From contig NZ_JAAXLK010000005.1 in NCBI RefSeq assembly GCF_012641185.1, positions 1 to 64,000 on the forward strand: 64,000 nt of DNA. Reading direction: 5' to 3'. Each line of letters opens with the position of its first letter. Position 1 is the first letter of the stretch. Source of the stretch: Levilactobacillus tujiorum (GTDB taxonomy: Bacteria; Bacillota; Bacilli; Lactobacillales; Lactobacillaceae). The notes below the pieces were generated by a model, which made no database searches, was not told where the DNA came from, and saw only the letters and a list, made by a program, of their open reading frames with translations. Below, piece by piece: positions 16,891 through 25,266 of the stretch. The position numbers were made by a program, and so were the translations under genes.

Positions 16891-17283
16891 ATGTTTAATA
16901 GCTCTAAATGTTTTTATATGTCGAATATAATTGTGTTATTGGTAATTGTTTTTTATGATGTAAAACTATATACGTATAATAAAATTTTAAAGAGGATATG
17001 GGATTCGTATAATAATATAATACAAGGTTCATTTGAAGTGATGCAGGCTGATGGTTATAACTCATACTTGCTCTGGGGTATTGCTTTTGTTGGCTTAATG
17101 ATATTGATGGTGATTTTGATTTGGAAATATTTTAGTATGCAAAGTGTTATTTCAAAGCTTATCCTAACAATAATTCACATAGGACTGTTTATAGTAACAA
17201 TTTATCTTCTCTGTAATCCGATTCTGTTTGCCTTTGCCACTGTCGGAATGGTTGGTGGGATCTATATTGCAACACAAGGGTAA
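16891..17283 (+). CDS. uncharacterised four-helix membrane protein
   Basis: 130 residues from the ATG after AGGAAAGTAGGTG; the frame extends upstream into the previous gene without a better start. Hydrophobic segments near residues 10-26, 58-79, 87-105 and 110-127. No known motif. Same AT-rich composition as its upstream neighbour. The pair could be a toxin/immunity-like or transporter-like membrane couple, but nothing in the sequence decides this. Confidence 0.65.
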   Translation: MFNSSKCFYMSNIIVLLVIVFYDVKLYTYNKILKRIWDSYNNIIQGSFEVMQADGYNSYLLWGIAFVGLMILMVILIWKYFSMQSVISKLILTIIHIGLFIVTIYLLCNPILFAFATVGMVGGIYIATQG

Positions 17284-17659
17284 GTTTGAACGGATTTTTA
17301 AAATATACTATGTATAATTTCAAGTTAGACGTTTAAATTGTTCATTGTTATTTTACAAAAAAGACAATGGTGTACTGAACTGCGTGCCAAATGTAGATCA
17401 TTTTGCGACTAATTATGTGTTAGTGTTGTATTTCAATTTCAAACACGAATTAGTTTAACGCCTTGTAAAGTAGAAGCACATTTTTTTAGTGCGATTGTCG
17501 TTAATTTGCGATCCAAAGTAGTGCGTATGTTCAAGGTGTTACGACTTTAAACACGTATTTGATATGAAATAGATAGAAATAAGAGTTTAAATGTCCTTGT
17601 GAATCGAGTATAATTTGTTTTAGTAGAACGAGTGTTCATGTCTTGAGAGGAGGATAAGC
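17284..17659. other. AT-rich gap within the island
   Basis: No coding frame, repeat or terminator of note was recognised. It probably carries the promoter for the three-gene operon that starts at 17660 (tataattt near 17610). Confidence 0.4.
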
Positions 17660-18205
17660 GTGCTTGTAGAAGACTTCATAATGTTGTATACAGATACGGT
17701 ACAGGAGCTTGCAAATAGTCGCATCAAGTGTTTTTTCGAAGCGAATAATATTGACTATATACAAGTTACAGGGAATTCAATTGCCGTTGCCTATTCTCCT
17801 GAAGAGTGGACAAATTTATTTAAAAATCCTACTTTTTCTGAAAAATTGGTGAATTATAGAATAAGTAGGCGTGTGTTTAATAATTTGGCCTTTGAAAAAA
17901 TTGTGGCCCGACAGTTCGTTGTGGGACTGCGAACAATTGATATTGTGATGGACGATGAAGAAGATAGTCTAGAAATTCAAGAGTTTGTTGAGGGGCGTCA
18001 AACTATTGATGATATACGAGACCTCTTTTCATGGGTATCAGACGAACGCTATAACAACTCAAATATTAATTGTATTGTTTTCAAAGATAAGAGTAGCGGC
18101 AAAATTGAGTTATTTCGTAGTGGAAAAATACGCTTTGAAGTAGTGAGCAATGTTGAGCAAGTGCTTTTGTTTTTGCAGACTGGAAGGTCATATTGTGAGA
18201 ATTAA
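17660..18205 (+). CDS. uncharacterised soluble protein, first gene of island operon
   Basis: 181 residues from a GTG start, with GAGAGGAGG upstream. No signal peptide or membrane segment. The N-terminal half is mixed alpha/beta (NNIDYIQVTGNSIAVAYSPEEW). An acidic loop (IVMDDEEDSLEIQEFVEG) lies near residues 94-112 and the C-terminal part is beta-rich. I do not recognise the family. It overlaps the next gene by 11 bp, so the two are translationally coupled. AT-rich, unlike the flanking slp genes. Confidence 0.7.
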   Translation: MLVEDFIMLYTDTVQELANSRIKCFFEANNIDYIQVTGNSIAVAYSPEEWTNLFKNPTFSEKLVNYRISRRVFNNLAFEKIVARQFVVGLRTIDIVMDDEEDSLEIQEFVEGRQTIDDIRDLFSWVSDERYNNSNINCIVFKDKSSGKIELFRSGKIRFEVVSNVEQVLLFLQTGRSYCEN

Positions 18206-18887
18206 AAGCTTTTTAAGAACGTCTTTTTTATCAATTTTGAACGCGGTGATTACTTTTTTTGTTGCTGTTTTGGGGCAAGATGTACACAGCTTTGGATATT
18301 CACTTTTGAGTACCTTTTTAAAGAAACCATCTGCTACTGTTGTTGTTGTTGCATTCTATACATTACTAGCAACGGTTACTCTTTTTCCATTAGCAAAATT
18401 GCTTGACCATATATTCTTCAATGAATTTGTTCAGCTAACTTTTGTAATTACTGGTGACGCGGTACAGAAGAAGCCAAATATTGCTGAATATGAAGTTAGT
18501 ATGAGGAGAGATGATGGCTTAAATAACATCTCTGACCTTTCATTAGATTTGAAGATTGTTGCCAATTCTTGGCTTGGATTTCGTATTTTATCATGGATTA
18601 ACCCAGTGGTTGTTATTGGTCAGAATGGCAGCAGTAATTTGAAAAATATTTTTCAATTTGTTCCAGATGAAGCCACGCTTGTAACGAGAAACGGAGAGTC
18701 GGAATTAGTCATTCAAAATATTTTTAAAAATTTAAAATTTCAAAGAGGAAAGGTAGTTCCACATCGATTTGGTTTTCAGATACTGCCTCGTGGTGAAGTA
18801 GACTCCAGTGCCAATATAATAATTGAGTGCAGGATGAGTTATTTTATTAAAATTAATTTTGAAAGCTATACGGCTGTTATTAAATGA
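18195..18887 (+). CDS. membrane-anchored protein, second gene of island operon
   Basis: 230 residues from a GTG at 18195, chosen because GGAAGG is 9 bp upstream; a longer frame from 18150 lacks one. Two N-terminal hydrophobic segments (ILNAVITFFVAVLG, about 14-27, and TVVVVAFYTLLATVTLFPLAKLL, about 48-70) are followed by a soluble domain of about 150 residues (NISDLSLDLKIVANSWLGFRILSWINPVVVIGQNGSS region) that looks all-beta. The topology is that of an anchored sensor or effector. Family unknown. It overlaps the upstream gene and is 6 bp from the downstream one. Confidence 0.7.
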   Translation: MRIKSFLRTSFLSILNAVITFFVAVLGQDVHSFGYSLLSTFLKKPSATVVVVAFYTLLATVTLFPLAKLLDHIFFNEFVQLTFVITGDAVQKKPNIAEYEVSMRRDDGLNNISDLSLDLKIVANSWLGFRILSWINPVVVIGQNGSSNLKNIFQFVPDEATLVTRNGESELVIQNIFKNLKFQRGKVVPHRFGFQILPRGEVDSSANIIIECRMSYFIKINFESYTAVIK

Positions 18888-18893
18888 TCGTGG

Positions 18894-19937
18894 GTGATAA
18901 TATTGAGTACGATTTCACATATTTATAAGCTTGGTACGGCCTTTGATTCTTTTTCAAAAATTGAAAAAGGAATTTTGAAACGTTCTGTCATCGAAGGGGA
19001 AAAATTTAGTTTTTCAAAAGAGTACAAAAAGCAGGCTGAGAAGCTCGGTCATAATGAGCGTGTCCTTTTCTATAGTTGGGTGGATGGTTCAGATTTTAAT
19101 CGTCCAGAAACAGTTGGATTTATAAATCCTGAGAACGGTCAAATCGATCAGATCAACTATGTTAAACAAAAAATAAAAATTGAGGTAGCAAAGAAAAGTC
19201 GATCAGATAAATATGATGCTTTTCATAACATAAGGCCTAGAGACGAGCGCGTAAATGTGCTGGAGATAGATACCTTGTTTTTTCAAACGAATAATAGCTT
19301 TTTTGTAATTGTCTTTACTGGAATTCCTAAAATGTTAAGACGTGTTGAAAAGCTGGTTAAAAGAAGCCTATCAATTGACGATAATTATGCAATTGATGCT
19401 GATGCTATGGAATTTGTGTGGCTGTTTTACGCTAGCGATGAAAATAATGGGCAATTATCTAAATACTTGAACTTGTTAGACATTGAGGGGTTTAGTGGAA
19501 AACTCGAAAGTACAGCTAAAACAAATATTTCCAGTGGAGCTCTTTCTATGTCGAAGTACTTTATTTTGAAAGCGTTCATTGCTCTTCAGTATACGTTTAC
19601 TGGTGTTAAGTTAGAGTTACAATTAGTAAACTTACAAGGAAAAAGTGGTGGGATACTAGGCTTTAGCTTTGATAATAATAACTCGGTAAAGGTTGAAGAG
19701 AGAGCAACTGTAGTGTCTTTATTCTCTTCAGAAGATAATAAAGTTTTAATGACTTTGTTTGTGTACAGTTTTATTCTTCCACAGTTAATTAAAATATATT
19801 CTGCAAAACATTCTTTGCCGGATTTTGATCAGAATATTTTGGAATATCATAATAAGCTAGGTATGGATGTAATTAAAATGATTATTGAAAAAAACCCACA
19901 ATTGAAATTACTTGGGGCAGATATGCTAAAGGGATAA
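18894..19937 (+). CDS. uncharacterised 347-residue protein, third gene of island operon
   Basis: GTG start; a TTG at 18903 is also possible. The protein is soluble and Lys/Ser-rich. Residues about 10-110 contain a charged region (KIEKGILKRSVIEGEKFSF). A helical central region (FVIVFTGIPKMLRRVEKLVKRSLSID) and a C-terminal hydrophobic stretch (TLFVYSFILPQLIKIY) follow. No known nuclease, NTPase or transferase motif was found. A membrane protein plus cytosolic partners in a compact AT-rich operon is reminiscent of two- and three-gene defence systems, but this is analogy only; it does not match KwaB (DUF4868) in the motifs I know. Confidence 0.7.
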   Translation: MIILSTISHIYKLGTAFDSFSKIEKGILKRSVIEGEKFSFSKEYKKQAEKLGHNERVLFYSWVDGSDFNRPETVGFINPENGQIDQINYVKQKIKIEVAKKSRSDKYDAFHNIRPRDERVNVLEIDTLFFQTNNSFFVIVFTGIPKMLRRVEKLVKRSLSIDDNYAIDADAMEFVWLFYASDENNGQLSKYLNLLDIEGFSGKLESTAKTNISSGALSMSKYFILKAFIALQYTFTGVKLELQLVNLQGKSGGILGFSFDNNNSVKVEERATVVSLFSSEDNKVLMTLFVYSFILPQLIKIYSAKHSLPDFDQNILEYHNKLGMDVIKMIIEKNPQLKLLGADMLKG

Positions 19938-20179
19938 CTGATTGCTTATGATAATCTGAAATGGCAATACTAATAAGAAATTAACATTTTATTGCTGTTA
20001 TTGTGATATCGTTAGAATATTTATTGTTTTCCACAACTAAATTTATAAGCCAACATCCACGACGAAATCGGCAAAATTCGGTATAGTAATGAAGACGTTG
20101 AAAAAGGATTCCATTTTCAAAAGATTACTAATTCGATGAAAACGACGTTCTGCTAGGTTTCGGAAGGGGAGTTAGCGAC

Positions 20180-20704
20180 ATGGTTAAAGTGGTTGCCCAA
20201 GTGAGTCACCCGGATATTACGGGTGCACCCGTGGCGTTTCAAGTGATTGAAGTGGAAGAACGGCTGACAATTTTTAGTGAACCCATTGCCAACACGCACC
20301 GTTACTGGGTGCCGGCGACGGCCGATATTGATGATGAAGAAGAGTACCTAGAGCCCATCGACGATCCAGACTACAACTTTCGGGCCGACTTTGCCATCTA
20401 TCGGCAGAAGTACCACTTTCTCCAACCCGAAGAGATCCAGGCGGCACGCCAACAACTGGGCTTATCCCTAGCCGAAGCAGCCGTCGTCCTGGGCCTAGAA
20501 GTGGACTTTTTGGCCGATATCGAGGCCAACATGGCCCTGCAACCCTATGACCAAGAACTCAAGCTCCAGTGGCTCCAGTCACCCGAGCTGCTCACGGCAC
20601 TGGTCTTGCAGCACCAGTCGATTATGCGGGAACGCTGTCGCCGCGCCGAAATTAATGCGGAGGCCCTACTGGGCAAATTCGTCAAGCGGCAGGCAGCCTC
20701 TTAA
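20180..20704 (+). CDS. XRE/MqsA-like helix-turn-helix protein
   Basis: 174 residues; AAGGGGAG precedes the ATG. The N-terminal 85 residues are beta-rich and acidic (VEVEERLTIFSEPIANTHRYWVP, DDEEEYLEPIDDPDY). Residues about 88-132 form a helix-turn-helix of the XRE type (LQPEEIQAARQQLGLSLAEAAVVLGLEVDFLADIE), close in style to MqsA-type antitoxin/regulators. A zinc-binding Cys cluster as in MqsA is absent. GC-rich codons show it is not part of the AT-rich island. It lies directly upstream of slp3 with its own terminator; control of slp3 is possible but unproven. Confidence 0.75.
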   Translation: MVKVVAQVSHPDITGAPVAFQVIEVEERLTIFSEPIANTHRYWVPATADIDDEEEYLEPIDDPDYNFRADFAIYRQKYHFLQPEEIQAARQQLGLSLAEAAVVLGLEVDFLADIEANMALQPYDQELKLQWLQSPELLTALVLQHQSIMRERCRRAEINAEALLGKFVKRQAAS

Positions 20705-20724
20705 AGCAGCTAAGCGATTAAATA

Positions 20725-20757
20725 AAGCGGACGGCCAATCTTGGTCGTCCGCTTTTA
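20725..20757 (+). terminator. terminator of the XRE-like gene
   Basis: AAGCGGACGgCCA/TGGtCGTCCGCTT hairpin followed by T residues. Confidence 0.88.
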
Positions 20758-20824
20758 GAATTGATTTAGGGGGCAATGCTCAGATATGGTTAACTAATTA
20801 TCAGAATTTAGTTAAAGAATTTGG

Positions 20825-20830
20825 TATACT
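20825..20830 (+). promoter_or_regulatory. -10 of the slp3 promoter
   Basis: ttggTATACT, 46 bp upstream of the slp3 ATG, same core as the other slp genes. Confidence 0.6.
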
Positions 20831-20876
20831 AGGAAGCGTTCACATATTAGTTTAATCATTAAGGAGATCATACATT

Positions 20877-22259
20877 ATGCAATCAAGTTTAGCTAAGTCA
20901 CTTTATCTTGGTTTAGCCGTTTTGAGCCTGGGTGCCGTCACCACGGTAGCCACCACCGCTCAAGCCGCTAGCAAGGCCAAGGTTGTTTCCAGCAAGACGC
21001 TGACCATCGACGCCACGAAGCGTAACGTTCAGCCTACCGGAAAGAACGCGTTGTATTCCAAGCCTGGCACAGTTAAGGGCGCTAAGAAAGTTGCCTCAAC
21101 CACCACGATGAAGAAGCTGGCTTCCTCCAAGAAGTCCGCCGACTACTTCCGGGCCTACTACCAAAAGGTAACGAACAAGGGCTCCGTTTACTACAAGATC
21201 GTTTCCATGGATGGCAAGTACCGCGGTTACATCTACGGGGGTAAAAAGGCAGGAACCTTCGCCGGCGGCATCAAGAAAGCAGCAACGACTAAGTCCGCTG
21301 ATTTACCAGCCAACAAGACGGTCTACTTTGCCAAGCCTGGCAAGTCTAACGTAACCTGGAACGCGCCCAAATACACCCAGTACAAGGCTAGCAAGGCCGT
21401 TAAGAGCACCGCTGACTACGCTAATGACGTCTTAACGGTGACTTCCGCTATCAAGAAGACGCGGGAAGGTTCTCTGTACTACTACGTGACGGATGCCACG
21501 AACCCCAACGTTAACGGCTGGATCTACGCCAAAGCAGTGACGAACACGAAGCCAAGCACGTCAACGTTTAACGACAAGACCGACGTGAAGGTTAACTTCA
21601 ACACGTCTACTGGCAAGACGGTGGCCACCACTACGCTGGCCAACTTGAAGGACAACGCCGGCAAGACGCCAACCGCCACTGGAACTGCGGTGGGCACTAG
21701 CGCCACGAACGTTGCGACTAATGATTGGGGCAAGGCAGCGCTAGTAGGAACGGGGTACAAATACTCCCGTTCTGACTCCATGAACCTGACCGCTTTAGCC
21801 AACGCCAAGACCGGTGACACGATTTCCTTAAGCGTGGCCCAGAATGCCGCTAAGGCCACTAAGATTGAATTCTACCAAACGGCAGGTAACGGGGACCTTT
21901 CTCAGGCTGCCACGGCGCTGAAGGCCTACGTTGCCGGAAGCACGGCTGCCAAGGATACGGTCGTTTTCCCAGCTGCCAGTGACTTCTCTGGTGTCGAGGG
22001 CCAGACCTTTACGGCCAACGATGTCACGACTTATCTGAATGGGGCGAACTTGGGCACGCTCTACACGCCTAACTACACGAAAGGCACCGATAAGACGCAG
22101 TACTACGCGACTTACCGGCTGTCCAGCACGCTGAGTGGGACCTTTGGTTCAACGACCAAGGCCTTCTACGTGGGCACTGAAAAGACAGGGACTTCTCCTG
22201 CCACAACGGCGACCGCTACGACGACCACTTACTTCGCCAACGCGACAGCTACCAAGTAA
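20877..22259 (+). CDS. S-layer protein, Slp paralogue 3
   Basis: 460 residues, AAGGAG upstream. Signal peptide cleaved after TAQA (residue 30). The N-terminal half again matches the other two ([45 protein letters not shown]), so it carries the same cell-wall-binding part. From about residue 220 on it is unrelated to them, lacking the [11 protein letters not shown] block, and ends in a Thr/Ala tail. Codons follow the genomic average (gcc, acc, aag) rather than the high-expression set of paralogue 1, which suggests lower or conditional expression. Confidence 0.92.
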   Translation: MQSSLAKSLYLGLAVLSLGAVTTVATTAQAASKAKVVSSKTLTIDATKRNVQPTGKNALYSKPGTVKGAKKVASTTTMKKLASSKKSADYFRAYYQKVTNKGSVYYKIVSMDGKYRGYIYGGKKAGTFAGGIKKAATTKSADLPANKTVYFAKPGKSNVTWNAPKYTQYKASKAVKSTADYANDVLTVTSAIKKTREGSLYYYVTDATNPNVNGWIYAKAVTNTKPSTSTFNDKTDVKVNFNTSTGKTVATTTLANLKDNAGKTPTATGTAVGTSATNVATNDWGKAALVGTGYKYSRSDSMNLTALANAKTGDTISLSVAQNAAKATKIEFYQTAGNGDLSQAATALKAYVAGSTAAKDTVVFPAASDFSGVEGQTFTANDVTTYLNGANLGTLYTPNYTKGTDKTQYYATYRLSSTLSGTFGSTTKAFYVGTEKTGTSPATTATATTTTYFANATATK

Positions 22260-22275
22260 AATGCTAAATATCCAT

Positions 22276-22307
22276 GAAGGGCCGGCCAAAGTGTCGGTCC
22301 TTTTTAG
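22276..22307 (+). terminator. terminator of slp3
   Basis: AAGGgCCGgC/gtCGGtCCTT hairpin followed by T5. Confidence 0.8.
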
Positions 22308-22312
22308 TCCCC

Positions 22313-22927
22313 TCAATCGCGCTGTAACCGCCGGGCCACTGCCGCAGTCAAATCCGACGCCTCTAGTAGTGGTCGCAGGTCGTTGACCCCCAATTGCGCC
22401 GCCAGTGCCGAGACAATCTCCGGTGACACGGGGATCTGTTCCGCTTCCATCTGCCAGTAAACCATGGGCGAGACGTCGTAGATCAGGCTGGCAGTGTGAA
22501 TGGGGCAGTACTCGTCGGCCAACCGCAGACAGCGCAAGATATCGGCATAGCTGTTCACCGCGCGCGGATCGCGGGACTTGACCACACCATATTTGGCGGC
22601 AAATTCAGCGCTATTGGGCCAGTCCATGGCCTGATGGAGATTGGCGGCGAGTCGGATATCCGCTGAGATAGTTAGTTCAAATAACGCAGTCGTTAAGTCC
22701 TCGGCGCGTTGCAATTCGGTCACCTGCTGATAGTTAAGGCCGTAGCATTGGAAGATGAGGGCCAACAAATCCGAGTTAGGATAGTGAATGTGGTCGTGCT
22801 CCAGCTCGCTCAAATACCAGCTGGGAATATCGAGATTTTTCAGCACGTCGGTGTAACTCGCGCCATCGGCCAAAATCAATCGTGCCTGGTACAGGACGTC
22901 GCCCAACGAATGTCGCGTTTTGCTCAT
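22313..22927 (-). CDS. XRE-like transcriptional regulator
   Basis: 204 residues. The N-terminal region (HSLGDVLYQARLILADGASYTDVLKNLDIPSWYLSELEHDHIHYPNSDLLALIFQCYGL, about 6-64) is an XRE-type helix-turn-helix. A second similar segment near the C-terminus (SLIYDVSPMVYWQMEAEQIPVSPEIVSALAAQLGV) suggests a duplicated HTH. It is convergent with slp3 and only 53 bp from its stop. Target unknown. Confidence 0.75.
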   Translation of the reverse strand: MSKTRHSLGDVLYQARLILADGASYTDVLKNLDIPSWYLSELEHDHIHYPNSDLLALIFQCYGLNYQQVTELQRAEDLTTALFELTISADIRLAANLHQAMDWPNSAEFAAKYGVVKSRDPRAVNSYADILRCLRLADEYCPIHTASLIYDVSPMVYWQMEAEQIPVSPEIVSALAAQLGVNDLRPLLEASDLTAAVARRLQRD

Positions 22928-23253
22928 CTACCAACACCTCACTTTTACCTAGATTATAGCAATCCCAAGCGCCAATTACATGAGATCCCCATGAAATTTG
23001 CGACTAAAATTATGAGAAAAATCGAATTTAATCCGCATTAATTTAGTTATAGTTCGTGTATGACTTGCTAAAAGATTTCCCCTAAACACCGTTGACACTG
23101 GCTACCCGTTTATATTTTGAGCGATAAAATATTTTTAAAATTCAATGTTTATTTCTTGCTATAATTCGGTTTTTGTGGGAATCTATAGCTGGGCCATAGA
23201 AAGACCGTGACGAGCTGTCACAGGCCTTAATATCCTTAGAGAGGAATTAACGA
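22928..23253. other. divergent intergenic region
   Basis: AT-rich promoter region for the genes on both sides. A small hairpin GTGAC/GTCAC occurs near 23207-23222 in the leader of the plus-strand gene. Nothing else was recognised. Confidence 0.4.
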
Positions 23254-24024
23254 ATGGCTAATAGATTAACGAGGGGACTCAATCAGTCTACCCGTCTAGA
23301 AATTGAACGTACTGGTGTCATTGATTTTACGCATCTCAAACCGGAGGACGTCGTGCGGCATGTTCCTAGAGGAAAGATCGAGGTAGACTGGCAGTCGTTA
23401 CTATTCATCAAGAATAGTCGGCCAGCGGATACCATCTTTTTGACCGCTCGTGAAGGCTTCTTCCGGACGCCTATGACGCCTAAAGAACTCGTTAGTCTGG
23501 CCATTGATTCTACGGATAAAACGTGGCACGATCATCACACGAACGTTCAGTTATTGCAGCTCAGTGAACCGGCGCCGGTCGTTAGTGGCAATTTACAACT
23601 GCTGGTCACCGAACAGCCGATGCGTAAGCACCAGACTAGTTGGGTCGGGGTTCAGTCCATTGAGCGGGTCAACGAAGTGTCGCCAAAGAAAGTTCGTGTC
23701 CAGTTGGAGAACGGGATGGAGATGATATTTCGCGATACGGTCACCCGACTTCGGAAGAAGATGACTGAAGCCAATCGGATTAAGCATCACCTCATTAAGG
23801 AACATCAAAGTTCGCTACAGCACTTTGCGCCCGATAAGTATCCGGAGTCGGCGGCGGACGGCTTCGATATTCGAGAAGACCGCGTTAAACGGAGCGTGGC
23901 GCTGCTATCAGACTGTATGGTGGCACTTAATCAGCCGCAGAGTCCGCAGAATTTGCGAACGGTGATTGTCAGCGTGTTGCGGGGCAATCGCGGGACCTTT
24001 CATTTTGAGGATGAACAATATTGA
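23254..24024 (+). CDS. possible ComK-family competence regulator
   Basis: 256 residues, GAGAGGAA upstream. The central part resembles ComK: a segment ending SEPAPV, then a beta strand (LQLLVTEQPMRKHQTSWVGVQSIERV, like the FPTxSPxxxxCxWI region) and KKVRVQLENGMEMIF with a following Arg-rich helix. These are the recognisable ComK stretches, but overall identity looks low, and the protein is longer than Bacillus ComK (about 190 residues). A LytTR-like fold was considered and fits less well. If right, it pairs with the ComX-like sigma factor at 8125 in competence control. Confidence 0.45.
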   Translation: MANRLTRGLNQSTRLEIERTGVIDFTHLKPEDVVRHVPRGKIEVDWQSLLFIKNSRPADTIFLTAREGFFRTPMTPKELVSLAIDSTDKTWHDHHTNVQLLQLSEPAPVVSGNLQLLVTEQPMRKHQTSWVGVQSIERVNEVSPKKVRVQLENGMEMIFRDTVTRLRKKMTEANRIKHHLIKEHQSSLQHFAPDKYPESAADGFDIREDRVKRSVALLSDCMVALNQPQSPQNLRTVIVSVLRGNRGTFHFEDEQY

Positions 24025-24145
24025 CCAAACAGACCGTTACTTCAGCGTTTGAACGCACTCCGTATTAAGAAAGTAATATCAAATTTGGCTAAGATGTGAT
24101 TTGTTTATAATGTAGTCTGTTATCTGTGGTAGGATGTTTAGGGGA

Positions 24146-24235
24146 GGTAACTTTTAGGGCTTATGGTTTTACCCACTAAGTTACCACTACGCGATGACTA
24201 TGTTAAAGACGGACCGACAATGTAAGCCTGTCGGT
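24146..24235 (+). promoter_or_regulatory. two inverted repeats in the leader of the MarR gene
   Basis: GGTAACTT (24146-24153) pairs with AAGTTACC (24178-24185). ACCGACA (24213-24219) pairs with TGTCGGT (24229-24235) just before the ribosome site. They could be MarR operators, as autoregulation is common in this family, or RNA hairpins controlling translation. Confidence 0.45.
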
Positions 24236-24257
24236 GGTCACGAGGAGGAAGAGTAAC

Positions 24258-24644
24258 ATGATGGAAGCCAATAAATTAGCCGTGGACGTCCAACGGATTC
24301 ACCAACTGAATTCGCTGTTGCGCCCATTTATTAAACGGCCAAGCAGTGGGGATGCAATCACGTTCGAACAGTATCGGATTTTACACGAACTCGCAATGGA
24401 GAAGATCAGCACCAGCGAGCTGGCGCGGCGACTCAACGTCGGCCAATCCATGATTTCGATTCAGATCAGCCGGCTGTTGAATAATGGCTACATTGATGAC
24501 GAAACGTTAGCGACAGACCGTCGTTACCACGTTTTTGAAATCACGCCGCGTGGCCGGCGCATCGAAGAGCACGTGAGCGACGTGCTCAACGAAGAACTGC
24601 CAGAACTCATTCAACAGCTGACTGAGATTGTGAACGCTCATTAA
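24258..24644 (+). CDS. MarR-family transcriptional regulator
   Basis: About 128 residues from the ATG after GAGGAGGAAG (GTG 24234 upstream is not supported). The winged helix is clear: FEQYRILHELAMEKISTSELARRLNVGQSMISIQISRLLNNGYID, then DRRYHVFEITPRGRRI for the wing. It is solitary, with no adjacent efflux gene. The paired repeats in its leader suggest autoregulation. Confidence 0.9.
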   Translation: MMEANKLAVDVQRIHQLNSLLRPFIKRPSSGDAITFEQYRILHELAMEKISTSELARRLNVGQSMISIQISRLLNNGYIDDETLATDRRYHVFEITPRGRRIEEHVSDVLNEELPELIQQLTEIVNAH

Positions 24645-24655
24645 TTAAAGTTAAC

Positions 24656-24690
24656 CTAGAAGATGCGGGGCCAACCTGCATCTTCTTTTA
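24656..24690 (+). terminator. terminator of the MarR gene
   Basis: AGAAGATGCgGG/CCtGCATCTTCT hairpin followed by T-rich sequence. Confidence 0.88.
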
Positions 24691-24750
24691 CGTTCTAGCG
24701 ACATCAGCCATCACTAAAGGTTGAATGCTGAAGGTAGGCTAAATCACGTC

Positions 24751-24924
24751 CCTGCGGCTGGCAGAGATTCCGCCTGCTGTGGAGACCGCCTGCGGCCTGA
24801 GAAGCGGTCCTCCGGCTCGGTTCGAAGCCCGGAATCCCACCGGTCTACGAACACGTCCCACGCTGTAAGCCGAGGATCGGCTAACACCGTCGACACAGCT
24901 GGCTCCATCTCTGCCCTCCTCCGG
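24751..24924 (+). repeat. type B structured repeat (copy B2)
   Basis: Starts cctgcggctg and ends cctcctccgg. Closing stem GGCAGAGAT/ATCTCTGCC encloses a GGAGACCGCC/GCGGTCCTCC hairpin, a GTTCG/CGAAC hairpin and an AGCC/GGCT hairpin. It is followed about 85 bp later by type A copy A3 in the same orientation. Confidence 0.8.
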
Positions 24925-25010
24925 TTAAGTGAGTCTTTGACTGGCTAATTGACTTAACTGACTGGCTTATTATCATTATTTAGTCAATAGTGCTTGGTGA
25001 CCTCAATGTA

Positions 25011-25181
25011 GCCGAGAGTGAGTCAAATTTGGACTCAGCCGTGGGATTTACCAAGTGATCTGCTTGGTAAATGGCGACTTGAAGACGGGGTCTTCGGCTT
25101 CAAGCGAGGGGCAAGACCGCCCTTTGGCTTGCCCCGTCCTTCCCACAGCGATCCAGTCCAAATTTGGCGAACGGTAAGGCG
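25011..25181 (+). repeat. type A structured repeat (copy A3)
   Basis: Closing stem AAATTTGGACT/AGTCCAAATTT: one pair differs from the common GGGCT/AGCCC form on both sides. Hairpins: TTTACCAAG/CTTGGTAAA, CTTGAAG/CTTCAAG (others have CTTTGAG/CTCAAAG) and GGGCAAG/CTTGCCC. Ends in gaacggtaaggcg. Confidence 0.85.
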
Positions 25182-25221
25182 GCGGTGAACATCTATGTAA
25201 GGGCACATACAGGCATTGAAG

Positions 25222-25263
25222 ACAAAATAAAAGCCAGCCGCAATCAAGCGGGCTGGCGATTAT
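25222..25263 (-). terminator. terminator of the DUF2187-like gene
   Basis: On the minus strand GCCAGCCcGC/GCgGCTGGC is followed by TTTTATTTT. Confidence 0.88.
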
Positions 25264-25266
25264 AAC

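Noticed and set aside
18894-19937. KwaB (Kiwa) identity for the third island gene
   Set aside because: The length and the presence of a membrane partner are suggestive, but none of the DUF4868 motifs I know could be found.
22135-22386. Pro/Arg-rich frame across the end of slp3
   Set aside because: Overlaps slp3 and its terminator; composition typical of a frame-shifted Thr/Ala-rich gene.
23254-24024. LytTR DNA-binding domain
   Set aside because: Some beta-strand spacing fits, but the hallmark FLRxHRSyLVN region is missing; the ComK pattern fits better, though still tentatively.
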